Below, one piece after another: positions 6,499-12,984 of a stretch of 14,921 nucleotides of DNA. The notes beneath the pieces were generated by a model. The model was given only the letters and a program-made list of their open reading frames with translations, was not told the origin of the DNA and ran no database searches. Every line of letters starts with the position of its first letter. Position 1 is the stretch's first letter. This DNA is from an uncultured Acetatifactor sp. (GTDB lineage: Bacteria; Bacillota; Clostridia; Lachnospirales; Lachnospiraceae), in contig CAQUWW010000075.1 of NCBI GenBank assembly GCA_948896875.1, forward strand, positions 1 through 14,921. The letters are read 5' to 3'. Both the position numbers and the translations under genes were made by a program.

Positions 6499-7704
6499 TT
6501 GAATCCTTCAAAGAATCGTACTCGCTATCCAATCTATATACTGCTTGCCACAGTCAGCGTTATCGCCGTGTCCATCCGTTGTCTGGGCCGCGATATTATC
6601 ACCGCTGATTTTGAAAACTGCCTGAATCTCTGGCATCTGGACATGCTTCATGCCGGGCCGGGCATCGACGCTCTTCTGGCTTATACCGGAGATTATCCCA
6701 TGCCCTATGCCTTCATTATCTGGCTGTTGGGCAAGCTTCCCATCCCCTTCCTATACAGCTGGAAGTTATTCAATGTGCTCTTTGACTTCGCTCTGGCCGT
6801 GACGGCCGGAAAGGTGGTAAAGCAGCTGAAGCCCGGGCATCCTTATAGCTTTGTTCTCGGGTTCTGCATCACCCTTCTTCTGCCGAATGTCATTCTGAAC
6901 AGCGGCTTCTGGGGACAATGTGACTGTGTCTATACCACGTTTCTCCTGGCGGCCTTCTACTTTTGGTTGCGGAAAAAATATCCTGCCGTTATGCTCATGC
7001 TGGGAATCGCTTTTTCCTTCAAGCTGCAGAGCATATTTTTCATGCCCTTTCTCCTCATCGCCTACTGGCTGGAGAGAAAGTTTTCCATACTGCAGTTTCT
7101 GCTGATTCCGGTCACCATGTTCGTGATGAATATTCCTGCCATCCTTGCCGGATATTCTCCTATGATCACCTTTACCAAATACATTGGTCTGACCACAGAG
7201 TGTCCCTGGCTGTACTACTATTACCCAAACATATGGTTTTTCTACCAGATCAGACCCTATTACCGCTTCGGCACCAGTCCGATTCTACTGACTGTGGTGG
7301 TCCTCCTGATTTTCGTACTGCTTCTGGTCAAAAAGAAAGTCCGGCTAAATCAGGAGAATGCACTGCCCATTCTGCTCTGGACCGCCTATACCTGCGCCTT
7401 TTTCCTGCCGGCCATGCATGAGCGGTACGGCTATTTCATGGAATTGCTTGCCGTGATTATGGCCATTGTCAATATCCGGAGTCTCTGGATTCCTTTGATC
7501 ATGATCGCATGTACGCTGCCAAAATATCTGTTCGCGGTGGGCATCGGAGAGAATCCGCTGAGCATCCAGATGGCGGAAGCCTTTGGGAACTCTGTCCTGT
7601 ATGTAGTCTACACCTGCGTACTGTGGAGTCAGCTTTTTCAGAGGAACGAGCATCGACATCTCTTAAAATCGGAGAAAGAGGGAAAAGCATATGCTGAAAT
7701 TTGA
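6499..7704 (+). CDS. Integral membrane GT-C type glycosyltransferase-like protein (Gpi18-like)
   Basis: A 401-residue polytopic protein with about ten membrane segments, resembling prokaryotic GT-C mannosyltransferase-like proteins related to PIG-M/Gpi18. These use polyprenyl-linked sugars outside the membrane. The first outer loop carries the acidic motif IRxxGRDxxxxD (D32, D37), where GT-C enzymes hold catalytic acidic residues. NSGFWGQCDCVYTTFLL and LPAMHERYGYF later in the chain are typical of the family. Start: AGGAGG (6487-6492) lies six bases before TTG 6499, giving MNPSKNRTRYP followed directly by membrane segment 1. The open frame begins at another TTG (6433) with no ribosome site. 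The gene overlaps the next one by 14 bases, indicating translational coupling. The sugar donor and acceptor cannot be read from the sequence. Confidence 0.7.
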   Translation: MNPSKNRTRYPIYILLATVSVIAVSIRCLGRDIITADFENCLNLWHLDMLHAGPGIDALLAYTGDYPMPYAFIIWLLGKLPIPFLYSWKLFNVLFDFALAVTAGKVVKQLKPGHPYSFVLGFCITLLLPNVILNSGFWGQCDCVYTTFLLAAFYFWLRKKYPAVMLMLGIAFSFKLQSIFFMPFLLIAYWLERKFSILQFLLIPVTMFVMNIPAILAGYSPMITFTKYIGLTTECPWLYYYYPNIWFFYQIRPYYRFGTSPILLTVVVLLIFVLLLVKKKVRLNQENALPILLWTAYTCAFFLPAMHERYGYFMELLAVIMAIVNIRSLWIPLIMIACTLPKYLFAVGIGENPLSIQMAEAFGNSVLYVVYTCVLWSQLFQRNEHRHLLKSEKEGKAYAEI

Positions 7705-8569
7705 GCACACTGTAATAGAATGGATAAACGATCATATGATTTATTTTGCACTGGGCTTCGTCCTGATCGTAGCAGTCTGGATTCGAGCGGCAGGATGCGA
7801 CTATGTGGGAAACGATTATCATTTTTCCCTCTACGATATCCCCGAAAATTGTCAATCCTTTCTCTACCGCAGTCTGGTGGGATTTCTGATAGAACGTTCT
7901 GACTTTATTGTCATCCTGCTGAAATGCTTTTCCTATGCGGGAGATTTTGCCGTTGCAATGTTGGCCATGCTCTTCTGGCGCCAAAGACATTCCCGGCTGA
8001 ATGCGACGGCGGCTTTTTTCCTTCTGACAGCCTGCCTGTTGTCTCCTGTGGTCCTGATCTACAGCATGGGGGGCATGAAAGTGGATTCCCTGTGTATGAC
8101 CCTCCTTCTGGTGGGCATCCTCTGCTTCCGGAAGAAATGGTTTCTTCCCGCCGCCTTTGCCGTGGCTTTGGCTGCCTTTCTCTCCCCGGCCTACTGGCCT
8201 GTGGTCATAGTCCTTTCCTGTCTGGCCGCCATAAAACAAAAAAAGGAAGGCACTCTGTCCCTTCCCATGGCAGCGGCGCTTCTCTGCCTGCTCTGCCTTT
8301 TGGTGCTGTCCGTCTTCCTGGAAAACCGCGGCATGGATAACGGCTATTTCTGGGGAAAGCTTTTTGTATTCAATCCCCTCACCAGAGAATCCTATGCAGG
8401 TCCCGGCCAATGGCTGACCGGGATGGTCAAACTATACGGCTACTTTTTTGCCACCGGCAGTCTCCTGCTGGCCTTTGATCACAGAAAGATGCGCCTTCCC
8501 GCGCTATTCGTACAGCTGGCAGTCCTCCTGTACGTGGGCTGGCAGCAGACATATGCTCTGGCTATCTGA
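7691..8569 (+). CDS. Second GT-C-like polytopic membrane protein
   Basis: A 292-residue membrane protein with about eight hydrophobic segments. It starts at ATG 7691 inside the end of the preceding gene, with AGAGGGA upstream. Its first outer loop reads IRAAGCDYVGNDYHFSL. This repeats the IRxxGxDxxxxDxxxxL spacing of the upstream protein (D37 and D42 here), so the two are probably distant paralogues. It is shorter than the first and lacks the later HERYG motif, so it may be a reduced transferase or a partner subunit of a heteromeric enzyme. Its stop is separated by one base from the stop of spoVAD on the other strand, with no terminator between. I cannot name a substrate, and the assignment as an enzyme is inference. 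Confidence 0.6.
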   Translation: MLKFEHTVIEWINDHMIYFALGFVLIVAVWIRAAGCDYVGNDYHFSLYDIPENCQSFLYRSLVGFLIERSDFIVILLKCFSYAGDFAVAMLAMLFWRQRHSRLNATAAFFLLTACLLSPVVLIYSMGGMKVDSLCMTLLLVGILCFRKKWFLPAAFAVALAAFLSPAYWPVVIVLSCLAAIKQKKEGTLSLPMAAALLCLLCLLVLSVFLENRGMDNGYFWGKLFVFNPLTRESYAGPGQWLTGMVKLYGYFFATGSLLLAFDHRKMRLPALFVQLAVLLYVGWQQTYALAI

Positions 8570-8570
8570 A

Positions 8571-9602
8571 TCATCCTATGCTCTCAATCACCACTCCATG
8601 GGCGATCCCAGGTACACTCATTCCTTCGTTGAAGCTGGTCTTGCTGAGCAGAGCGCCTGTAGGCAGGAAGAGAATCTTCTTCCAGTTTCCTTCCTCCAGC
8701 TGTTTCAGCACATAGGCGGACAAAGTGACGGCACTGCAGCCGCAGCCACTTCCTCCCGCATGGGTATCCTGGGATTCCCCGTCAAAGATCTCGATTCCAC
8801 AGTCCATATGCTGTTCTGAAATATCATATCCCTTATCCCTCAGCAGATCAATCAGCACTCTCTGTCCTACTTTTCCCAGATCCCCTGTGATAATCTTGTC
8901 ATACGCTTCCGGCACAGTGTCAAAATCCTTAAAATGCTGCTCCAGGGTCGCCGCGGCCGCAGGGGCCATACAGGCTCCCATATTCATGGAATCTTTCAGA
9001 CCATAATCCACGACTTTTCCCACTGTCATCCCCGTAATCCTGGCTCTGGCCTTTCCATGGACCCCCGCTGCCTCGCTTCCCAAGACGAAAGCTCCGCTGC
9101 CTGTCACCGTCCAGGTGGCCGAAAGCGGCCTCTGATTCCCGTACTCCAGTGGAAAACGAAATTCCTTCTCCGCACTGGCAAAATGGCTGGAAGTAACACA
9201 GATGCATTTATCTGCAAATCCCCCGGCAATGCTCATGACTCCCAGAGTCAAAGTCTCCCCACAGGTCGAACAGGCGCCATATACACCCAAAAGCGGAATC
9301 TGATAGGTAGAAATGCCAAAGGATGTGGCCATGGACTGCCCCAACAGATCTCCTGCGAAGATAAAAGAAATATCCTCCGGCTTCAACCCCGCCTTGTCCA
9401 AAGCCAGACCAACCGCCTCCTTCTGCAAGGTACACTCCGCCTCTTCCCAGGTGGCACAACCGAAAAGGTCGTCCTCTCCCACTTTATCAAACAGCAGTCC
9501 CAACGGGCCCTGTCCCTCTTTCGTTCCCACAATACTGGCACTGTTCAGAATATAGACCGGCTGTTCCGGTTTCATACTGGCCTTGCCTGATTTCTGATTC
9601 AT
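8571..9602 (-). CDS. spoVAD: Stage V sporulation protein AD
   Basis: A 343-residue protein with the thiolase-like fold of SpoVAD, the dipicolinate-binding subunit of the SpoVA channel on the inner spore membrane. Recognisable segments in order: EQPVYILNSASIVGTKEGQG, GPLGLLFDKV, FAGDLLGQSMATSFGI, LLGVYGACSTCGE, TGSGAFVLG, KVVDYGLKDSMNMGACMAPA, IITGDLGKVG and HAGGSGCGCSAVTLSAY. Length is as usual for the family. ATG 9602 has GGAGG nine bases upstream. No spoVAC precedes it and no spoVAE follows; spoVAE is 3.6 kb away on the same strand. Sigma-G control is expected from other species, but I found no convincing sigma-G promoter in the 102-base upstream gap. Confidence 0.95.
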   Translation of the reverse strand: MNQKSGKASMKPEQPVYILNSASIVGTKEGQGPLGLLFDKVGEDDLFGCATWEEAECTLQKEAVGLALDKAGLKPEDISFIFAGDLLGQSMATSFGISTYQIPLLGVYGACSTCGETLTLGVMSIAGGFADKCICVTSSHFASAEKEFRFPLEYGNQRPLSATWTVTGSGAFVLGSEAAGVHGKARARITGMTVGKVVDYGLKDSMNMGACMAPAAAATLEQHFKDFDTVPEAYDKIITGDLGKVGQRVLIDLLRDKGYDISEQHMDCGIEIFDGESQDTHAGGSGCGCSAVTLSAYVLKQLEEGNWKKILFLPTGALLSKTSFNEGMSVPGIAHGVVIESIG

Positions 9603-9704
9603 ATTTTTTCCTCCTATTTACAGTTCCGTACATGCCCAAGCAGTACCAATTCCCGTTATACTTCATAACCAGTATCTCCGGCAGGAAAAAATATATACCT
9701 CTTC

Positions 9705-10781
9705 TTACTCCTCTTGGGTCACTGTCACCACCAGACTGGTAACCACATACAGCACCTGACCGTTGTATTCCACCCGAGACCAGCCCGAATCCGCACTATA
9801 GCCGGTACGATGGGCTTTTTCTCCCTGATTCAGCTGACAGCTGACAGTGGTGTCTCCCTCGGAAGTGCTGGGCTCCGTCCGCAGATTCACATACTCTTTC
9901 GGAGAAATCCAATCATCACAATTTGCAAAAATTATCACCCGGCCGCTGATGGTGCTCACTCGATTGGGATCGGAAGGCTTCACAGGCGTTTTATAATTCA
10001 AATCCGTGGTCAGATACTGACTCACCGCATACACTGTCTGTCCGTTATACTCTAGTTTCGACCAGCCGGTATCCTTGTTGAATCCCACTCTGGTCAGCGC
10101 TTCCCCATTCTGTACCTGAACCACAATATTTCCTTCATCCAGAGTCGTGGGAACAGAGCGCAGATTTACCACATCCTTCGGCGTCACCGAATCCTGCACC
10201 GCCTGAAATACCATGGTATCGTTTCCCTGTACCGGTTCTTTGATCTCTGCGTCCGATATTTCTAATGTGCCAGAATCCGTGGATATCTGACTGTCGTTCC
10301 CGGCGGAAGACTCGCCGTTTCCCTCCGATGCCGCATTCGAAGCCTGCTCCCCTGAGGAAGGAACATCCTGTTCCGGAGCGACGCTCTGGTCCGAAGGAAG
10401 CTCCGGTTCCGGTTCCCCTGGCTGATCTGACGAAGACTCCGGCGCAGATGTATCCGAGGAATCCGATGGCTGTTCCGGGACAGATTCCTCCGAGCTTTCC
10501 TCCACAGGAACACTTTGCCCATCACCCTCTTCCTTGTCCGGATGGGTGAAATACCACAAAGCTCCGCAGATAATCGCCGCCAGAACCATCAGTCCGACAA
10601 AAAGCGCTATCTTCATCCACGGACTCAGCGTGTCCTCTTCATCCTCCGGCTCTTCCTCCTGCCAGACTTCCCGTTCTTCCTCTTCAAAATCCAGCTCTTC
10701 ATAGTCCAGATCATCCGGTTCTTCCAATTCTTCCTCATATGGCTCCTGAATCCGCTCTTTATCCCAGTCCTTTTTCTTCAT
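9705..10781 (-). CDS. Membrane-anchored protein with acidic cytoplasmic tail and two bacterial SH3 domains
   Basis: A 358-residue protein. Residues 5-53 are strongly acidic (runs of E and D), 57-78 form one membrane segment, and 79-200 are a low-complexity Ser/Glu/Pro/Gln linker. Two bacterial SH3 domains follow at about 205-265 and 285-355. Each has VNLR(S/T)xP, GxxxxRxG and GWS(K/R)(L/V)EYNGQ(T/V), then a closing hydrophobic strand. Bacterial SH3 domains usually bind cell wall peptides, so this is probably an envelope protein with its SH3 pair outside. Start: ATG 10781 has GGAGG six bases upstream. The frame stays open to 10841, but that part crosses an inverted repeat and has no ribosome site. 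A possible operator at 10813-10850 lies just upstream. No enzymatic domain is present. Confidence 0.8.
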   Translation of the reverse strand: MKKKDWDKERIQEPYEEELEEPDDLDYEELDFEEEEREVWQEEEPEDEEDTLSPWMKIALFVGLMVLAAIICGALWYFTHPDKEEGDGQSVPVEESSEESVPEQPSDSSDTSAPESSSDQPGEPEPELPSDQSVAPEQDVPSSGEQASNAASEGNGESSAGNDSQISTDSGTLEISDAEIKEPVQGNDTMVFQAVQDSVTPKDVVNLRSVPTTLDEGNIVVQVQNGEALTRVGFNKDTGWSKLEYNGQTVYAVSQYLTTDLNYKTPVKPSDPNRVSTISGRVIIFANCDDWISPKEYVNLRTEPSTSEGDTTVSCQLNQGEKAHRTGYSADSGWSRVEYNGQVLYVVTSLVVTVTQEE

Positions 10782-10812
10782 GTGATGCCTCCATTCCATC
10801 TGCCTCTCGCAA

Positions 10813-10850
10813 AATTGCATAGTGATGTGTCCCATGGACACATTGCAATT
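10813..10850. repeat. Two-part inverted repeat upstream of the SH3-protein gene
   Basis: The inner arms ATGTGTCC (10825-10832) and GGACACAT (10836-10843) are perfect with a three-base centre. The outer arms AATTGCA (10813-10819) and TGCAATT (10844-10850) are also perfect, with a five-base bulge on one side. It lies 32 bases before ATG 10781. It could be an operator or a 5'-leader hairpin. Only four T follow on the minus strand, so a terminator for trpS is possible but weak. The rest of the 265-base gap to trpS shows nothing else convincing. Confidence 0.5.
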
Positions 10851-11046
10851 ATTGACTTCGCGGCAGGGGTGTCTGAACTGTTACTCTGTTTCTGCCATCT
10901 GTGCTTCATAGCTTCTGTCTCACATTCACAGGTATTGGTCCTGCTCCGAAGCCACATACAGCCTGCCAGCCATACAGCCCGCCTTCCTCTATATGTCCTG
11001 CTTCCAAATATTCCGCATCGGATATTTTTTATACATGGGCTGCATG

Positions 11047-12138
11047 CTACCCCTCATATCTCTCACTCTGGGCCCGAATCAGCTCCGCATCCTCAAAATA
11101 ATTGATCTTCATCGCGCTTTTCACCTGAGACAGCGTCTGTGCCGCCGCCTCCTGTGCCGCCTCGCTGCCCTTCTTCAATATCTCATAAATCGCAGGAATC
11201 TCTTTCTCCAGTTCTTTCCTCCGGGTACGGATAGGCTCCAGCGTCTCCTGCATGATATTGTTCAGGAACTTCTTCACCTTCACATCCCCCAGGCCGCCCC
11301 GTGTATAATGGGCCTTCAGCTCGTCCAGATTGGCGTAATCCGGCAGATACCGCTCAAAATGCTCCTGCCTGCAGAAGGCATCCAGGTAAGTAAACACCGT
11401 ATTCCCCTCCAGATGGCCGGGGTCACTGACCTGCAGATGCAGCGGATCCGTATACATGCTCATGATTTTGGTGCGCACCTCATCCGCCGTATCCGCCAGA
11501 TAGATACAGTTCCCAAGAGACTTGCTCATCTTCGCCTTGCCGTCCGTACCTGGCAGCCTCTTACAGGCCTCCTGCTCCGGCAAAAGCGCCGCGGGCTCCA
11601 CCAGCACCGGCGCATACACGGTATTGAACTTATGCACAATCTCCCTGGTCTGCTCAATCATCGGCAGCTGATCATCTCCCACAGGAACCGTGGTCGCTTT
11701 GAAAGCAGTGATATCCGCCGCCTGACTGATAGGATAGGTGAAAAATCCCACCGGAATACTTGCCTCGAAATTCCGCATCTGAATCTCACTCTTTACCGTA
11801 GGATTCCTCTGCAGCCTGGCCACAGTCACAAGGTCCATGTAATAAAATGTCAGCTCGCACAGCTCGGAAATCTGAGACTGAATAAATAAAGTGGATTTCT
11901 CCGGGTCCAGACCACAGGAGATATAATCCAGCGCCACCTCTATAATGTTCTGCCGCACCTTCTCCGGATTCTCGATATTATCCGTCAACGCCTGGGCGTC
12001 GGCAATCATAATATAAGTCTTCTTGTACTCTCCCGAATTCTGCAGCTCCACACGCCTGCGGAGGGAGCCCACATAATGCCCTACATGAAGCCTGCCTGTG
12101 GGTCTGTCTCCCGTCAAAATAATCTTGTCATTTTCCAT
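11047..12138 (-). CDS. trpS: Tryptophan--tRNA ligase
   Basis: A 363-residue class I aminoacyl-tRNA synthetase that charges tRNA-Trp in the cytosol. Visible motifs: TGDRPTGRLHVGH (9-21, HIGH-type), IADAQALTDN near 45-54, RLQRNPTVKSE near 109-118, VGDDQLPMIEQTREI near 153-167, and KMSKS at 203-207. All catalytic motifs are intact. Start: ATG 12138 begins MENDKIILTGDRPTG, which fits the family N terminus, but its best ribosome site (GGAAAGG) is 13 bases away. A GTG at 12216, with a perfect GGAGG 10 bases upstream, would add 26 residues; that GTG lies inside a perfect hairpin. ATG 12153 is a third choice. No T-box leader is visible. The gene follows the antitoxin by 77-180 bases, depending on the start, and no clear promoter of its own is seen. 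Confidence 0.9.
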   Translation of the reverse strand: MENDKIILTGDRPTGRLHVGHYVGSLRRRVELQNSGEYKKTYIMIADAQALTDNIENPEKVRQNIIEVALDYISCGLDPEKSTLFIQSQISELCELTFYYMDLVTVARLQRNPTVKSEIQMRNFEASIPVGFFTYPISQAADITAFKATTVPVGDDQLPMIEQTREIVHKFNTVYAPVLVEPAALLPEQEACKRLPGTDGKAKMSKSLGNCIYLADTADEVRTKIMSMYTDPLHLQVSDPGHLEGNTVFTYLDAFCRQEHFERYLPDYANLDELKAHYTRGGLGDVKVKKFLNNIMQETLEPIRTRRKELEKEIPAIYEILKKGSEAAQEAAAQTLSQVKSAMKINYFEDAELIRAQSERYEG

Positions 12139-12162
12139 TTTAATAACCATGCCTTTCCGTAA

Positions 12163-12218
12163 CCTGCGAATTTGGGCCGCAGGCACAAATTTGCGTGTGA
12201 AAAATTTATTTTTCACAC
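12163..12218. repeat. Nested inverted repeats in the trpS 5' region
   Basis: A perfect 11-bp inverted repeat, GTGTGAAAAAT (12195-12205) and ATTTTTCACAC (12208-12218), has a two-base centre. Next to it, CCTGCG (12163-12168) pairs with CGCAGG (12178-12183), and GCGAATTTG (12166-12174) pairs imperfectly with CAAATTTGC. These alternatives are mutually exclusive. The region lies between a strong GGAGG (12227-12231) and the likely trpS ATG, so it may control translation, or it may be a small dispersed repeat. Confidence 0.5.
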
Positions 12219-12317
12219 TACTCTCTCCTCCATATTTCACATCCCGGGTCGTATCTCTGCCCTGAAGCCGCTTACACGGTGGCAGATTTAAATAATTTAT
12301 CGTTCATCCGGCATACG

Positions 12318-12644
12318 CTACTTTGCACCTCCCATAATTTCCCGGCGCAAGTCATCCCCCGAAACTTCCCCGTTCTTATAAGCGTACAGCATCTGAACAT
12401 CCTCTTCCGTCAAGTCCATATCTTCAAATGCCATTGTCGCCTTCACCTCGTTTACCGCTTCTTCCGCTGAATACATGAGACGGCCCATCTTTACCTCAAA
12501 CGGAATCCCCTCCGTAATAATGATCTGCTTGATGAGCATATTTACAACCGCTGACAGGTTCGTCCCCAGCTTTTCAAGTATCGCAGATGCCTTCTCCTTA
12601 TCCTCTGCCGAAGTCCGTACCTGCAGTAATGATGTGTTTGCCAT
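12318..12644 (-). CDS. RelB/DinJ-family antitoxin without adjacent toxin
   Basis: A 108-residue protein. Its first 50 residues, with TSLLQVRTSAEDKEKASAIL, LGTNLSAVVNMLIKQIII and EGIPFEV, are the ribbon-helix-helix DNA-binding half of RelB/DinJ antitoxins. These bind their own promoter and, through the C-terminal half, neutralise an mRNA-cleaving toxin. The C-terminal half is acidic: AEEAVNEVKATMAFEDMDL, then LTEEDVQMLYAYKNGEVSGDDLRREIMG. Start: ATG 12644 with AGGAGG seven bases upstream; in-frame ATGs at 12650 and 12665 lie closer to or before the site. No RelE/YafQ-type toxin follows: only 77-180 bases of non-coding sequence precede trpS. Its promoter carries palindromes suited to autoregulation. 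It could be a solitary regulator or the survivor of a decayed module. Confidence 0.75.
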   Translation of the reverse strand: MANTSLLQVRTSAEDKEKASAILEKLGTNLSAVVNMLIKQIIITEGIPFEVKMGRLMYSAEEAVNEVKATMAFEDMDLTEEDVQMLYAYKNGEVSGDDLRREIMGGAK

Positions 12645-12663
12645 AATCATCCCTCCTGTAGTC

Positions 12664-12692
12664 ATTGTACAACGTCGTCATTACATTGTAAA
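12664..12692 (-). promoter_or_regulatory. Antitoxin promoter with overlapping operator palindromes
   Basis: On the minus strand, TTTACA (12687-12692) and TACAAT (12664-12669) are separated by 17 bases. TTGTACAA (12666-12673) is a perfect palindrome over the -10, and TTACATTGTAA (12681-12691) is one over the -35. Both contain ATTGTA, repeated 21 bases apart. This geometry fits two ribbon-helix-helix dimers binding on one face of the DNA. Start near 12657 leaves a very short leader. Confidence 0.65.
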
Positions 12693-12718
12693 GCGAAAGA
12701 TGCCGAAATTCCTTTCTC

Positions 12719-12817
12719 TCATACTATAGCAAAGACTTTATCGCCTTTCCTTGCCATATTATCTTTTCTTCTTTTGTCTACCATTCTTAATAAATTTTCT
12801 GCCACATTGTAATCCAT
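12719..12817 (-). CDS. Putative 32-residue basic small protein
   Basis: A short open frame from ATG 12817 to TGA 12719-12721. AGGAG lies six bases upstream of the ATG, as good a ribosome site as any in the window. The product begins MDYNVAENLLRMVDKRRKDN and ends ARKGDKVFAIV. It is basic, with an amphipathic helix likely over residues 4-22. A promoter-like pair lies at 12842-12870. It is read toward the antitoxin, ending 27 bases before that promoter's -35 box. I do not recognise it. It could be a real small protein, a decayed gene, or chance in a 340-base region otherwise without genes. Confidence 0.4.
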   Translation of the reverse strand: MDYNVAENLLRMVDKRRKDNMARKGDKVFAIV

Positions 12818-12841
12818 ATTTTTCTCCTGGATTAATGCATC

Positions 12842-12870
12842 TCTATATCTTCATCAGAAACCAACAACAA
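12842..12870 (-). promoter_or_regulatory. Weak promoter for the 32-codon ORF
   Basis: On the minus strand, TTGTTG (12865-12870) and TATAGA (12842-12847) are 17 bases apart. The -35 lies in the T-rich tail of the terminator at 12862-12918. The start would be near 12835, 18 bases before the ATG. Moderate match only. Confidence 0.35.
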
Positions 12871-12918
12871 AAGAGCTGTCGCTTCGGCAGAAAATGTATC
12901 TGCTTTTGCAACAGCTCT
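12862..12918 (-). terminator. Rho-independent terminator after the broken ATPase/nuclease gene
   Basis: On the minus strand, AGAGCTGT (12911-12918) pairs with ACAGCTCT (12872-12879), extended by a GC pair past a mismatch. The loop contains a second stem (GCAGA/TCTGC), and TTTTGTTGTTG follows. The branched stem plus T-rich tail fits an intrinsic terminator for the gene ending at 12985. The rest of the gap 12818-12984 shows only the promoter-like pair. Confidence 0.65.
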
Positions 12919-12984
12919 GAATATCCGTATCGGAATCACTCTTATTTCATGGATTCCCGCCAAATTAGCGCAATTCATTATGTT

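Noticed and set aside
7499..8410. 303-codon open frame on the minus strand
   Set aside because: It overlaps two well-supported membrane-protein genes on the plus strand. Its product is low-complexity, rich in His, Gln, Lys and Gly, which is typical of an antisense shadow.
10842..11046. Possible gene between the SH3 protein and trpS
   Set aside because: Plus-strand frames here run into trpS antisense and have no ribosome site; the minus strand has no supported frame. Only a 9-bp direct repeat (CATACAGCC) was seen.
12139..12317. Possible T-box riboswitch upstream of trpS
   Set aside because: The leader is short, has no AGGGTGGxACCGCG antiterminator sequence and no terminator with a T run; only simple inverted repeats are visible.
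12241..12317. Toxin gene for the antitoxin
   Set aside because: The space is 77-180 bases with no open frame of useful size and no toxin motif in any frame.
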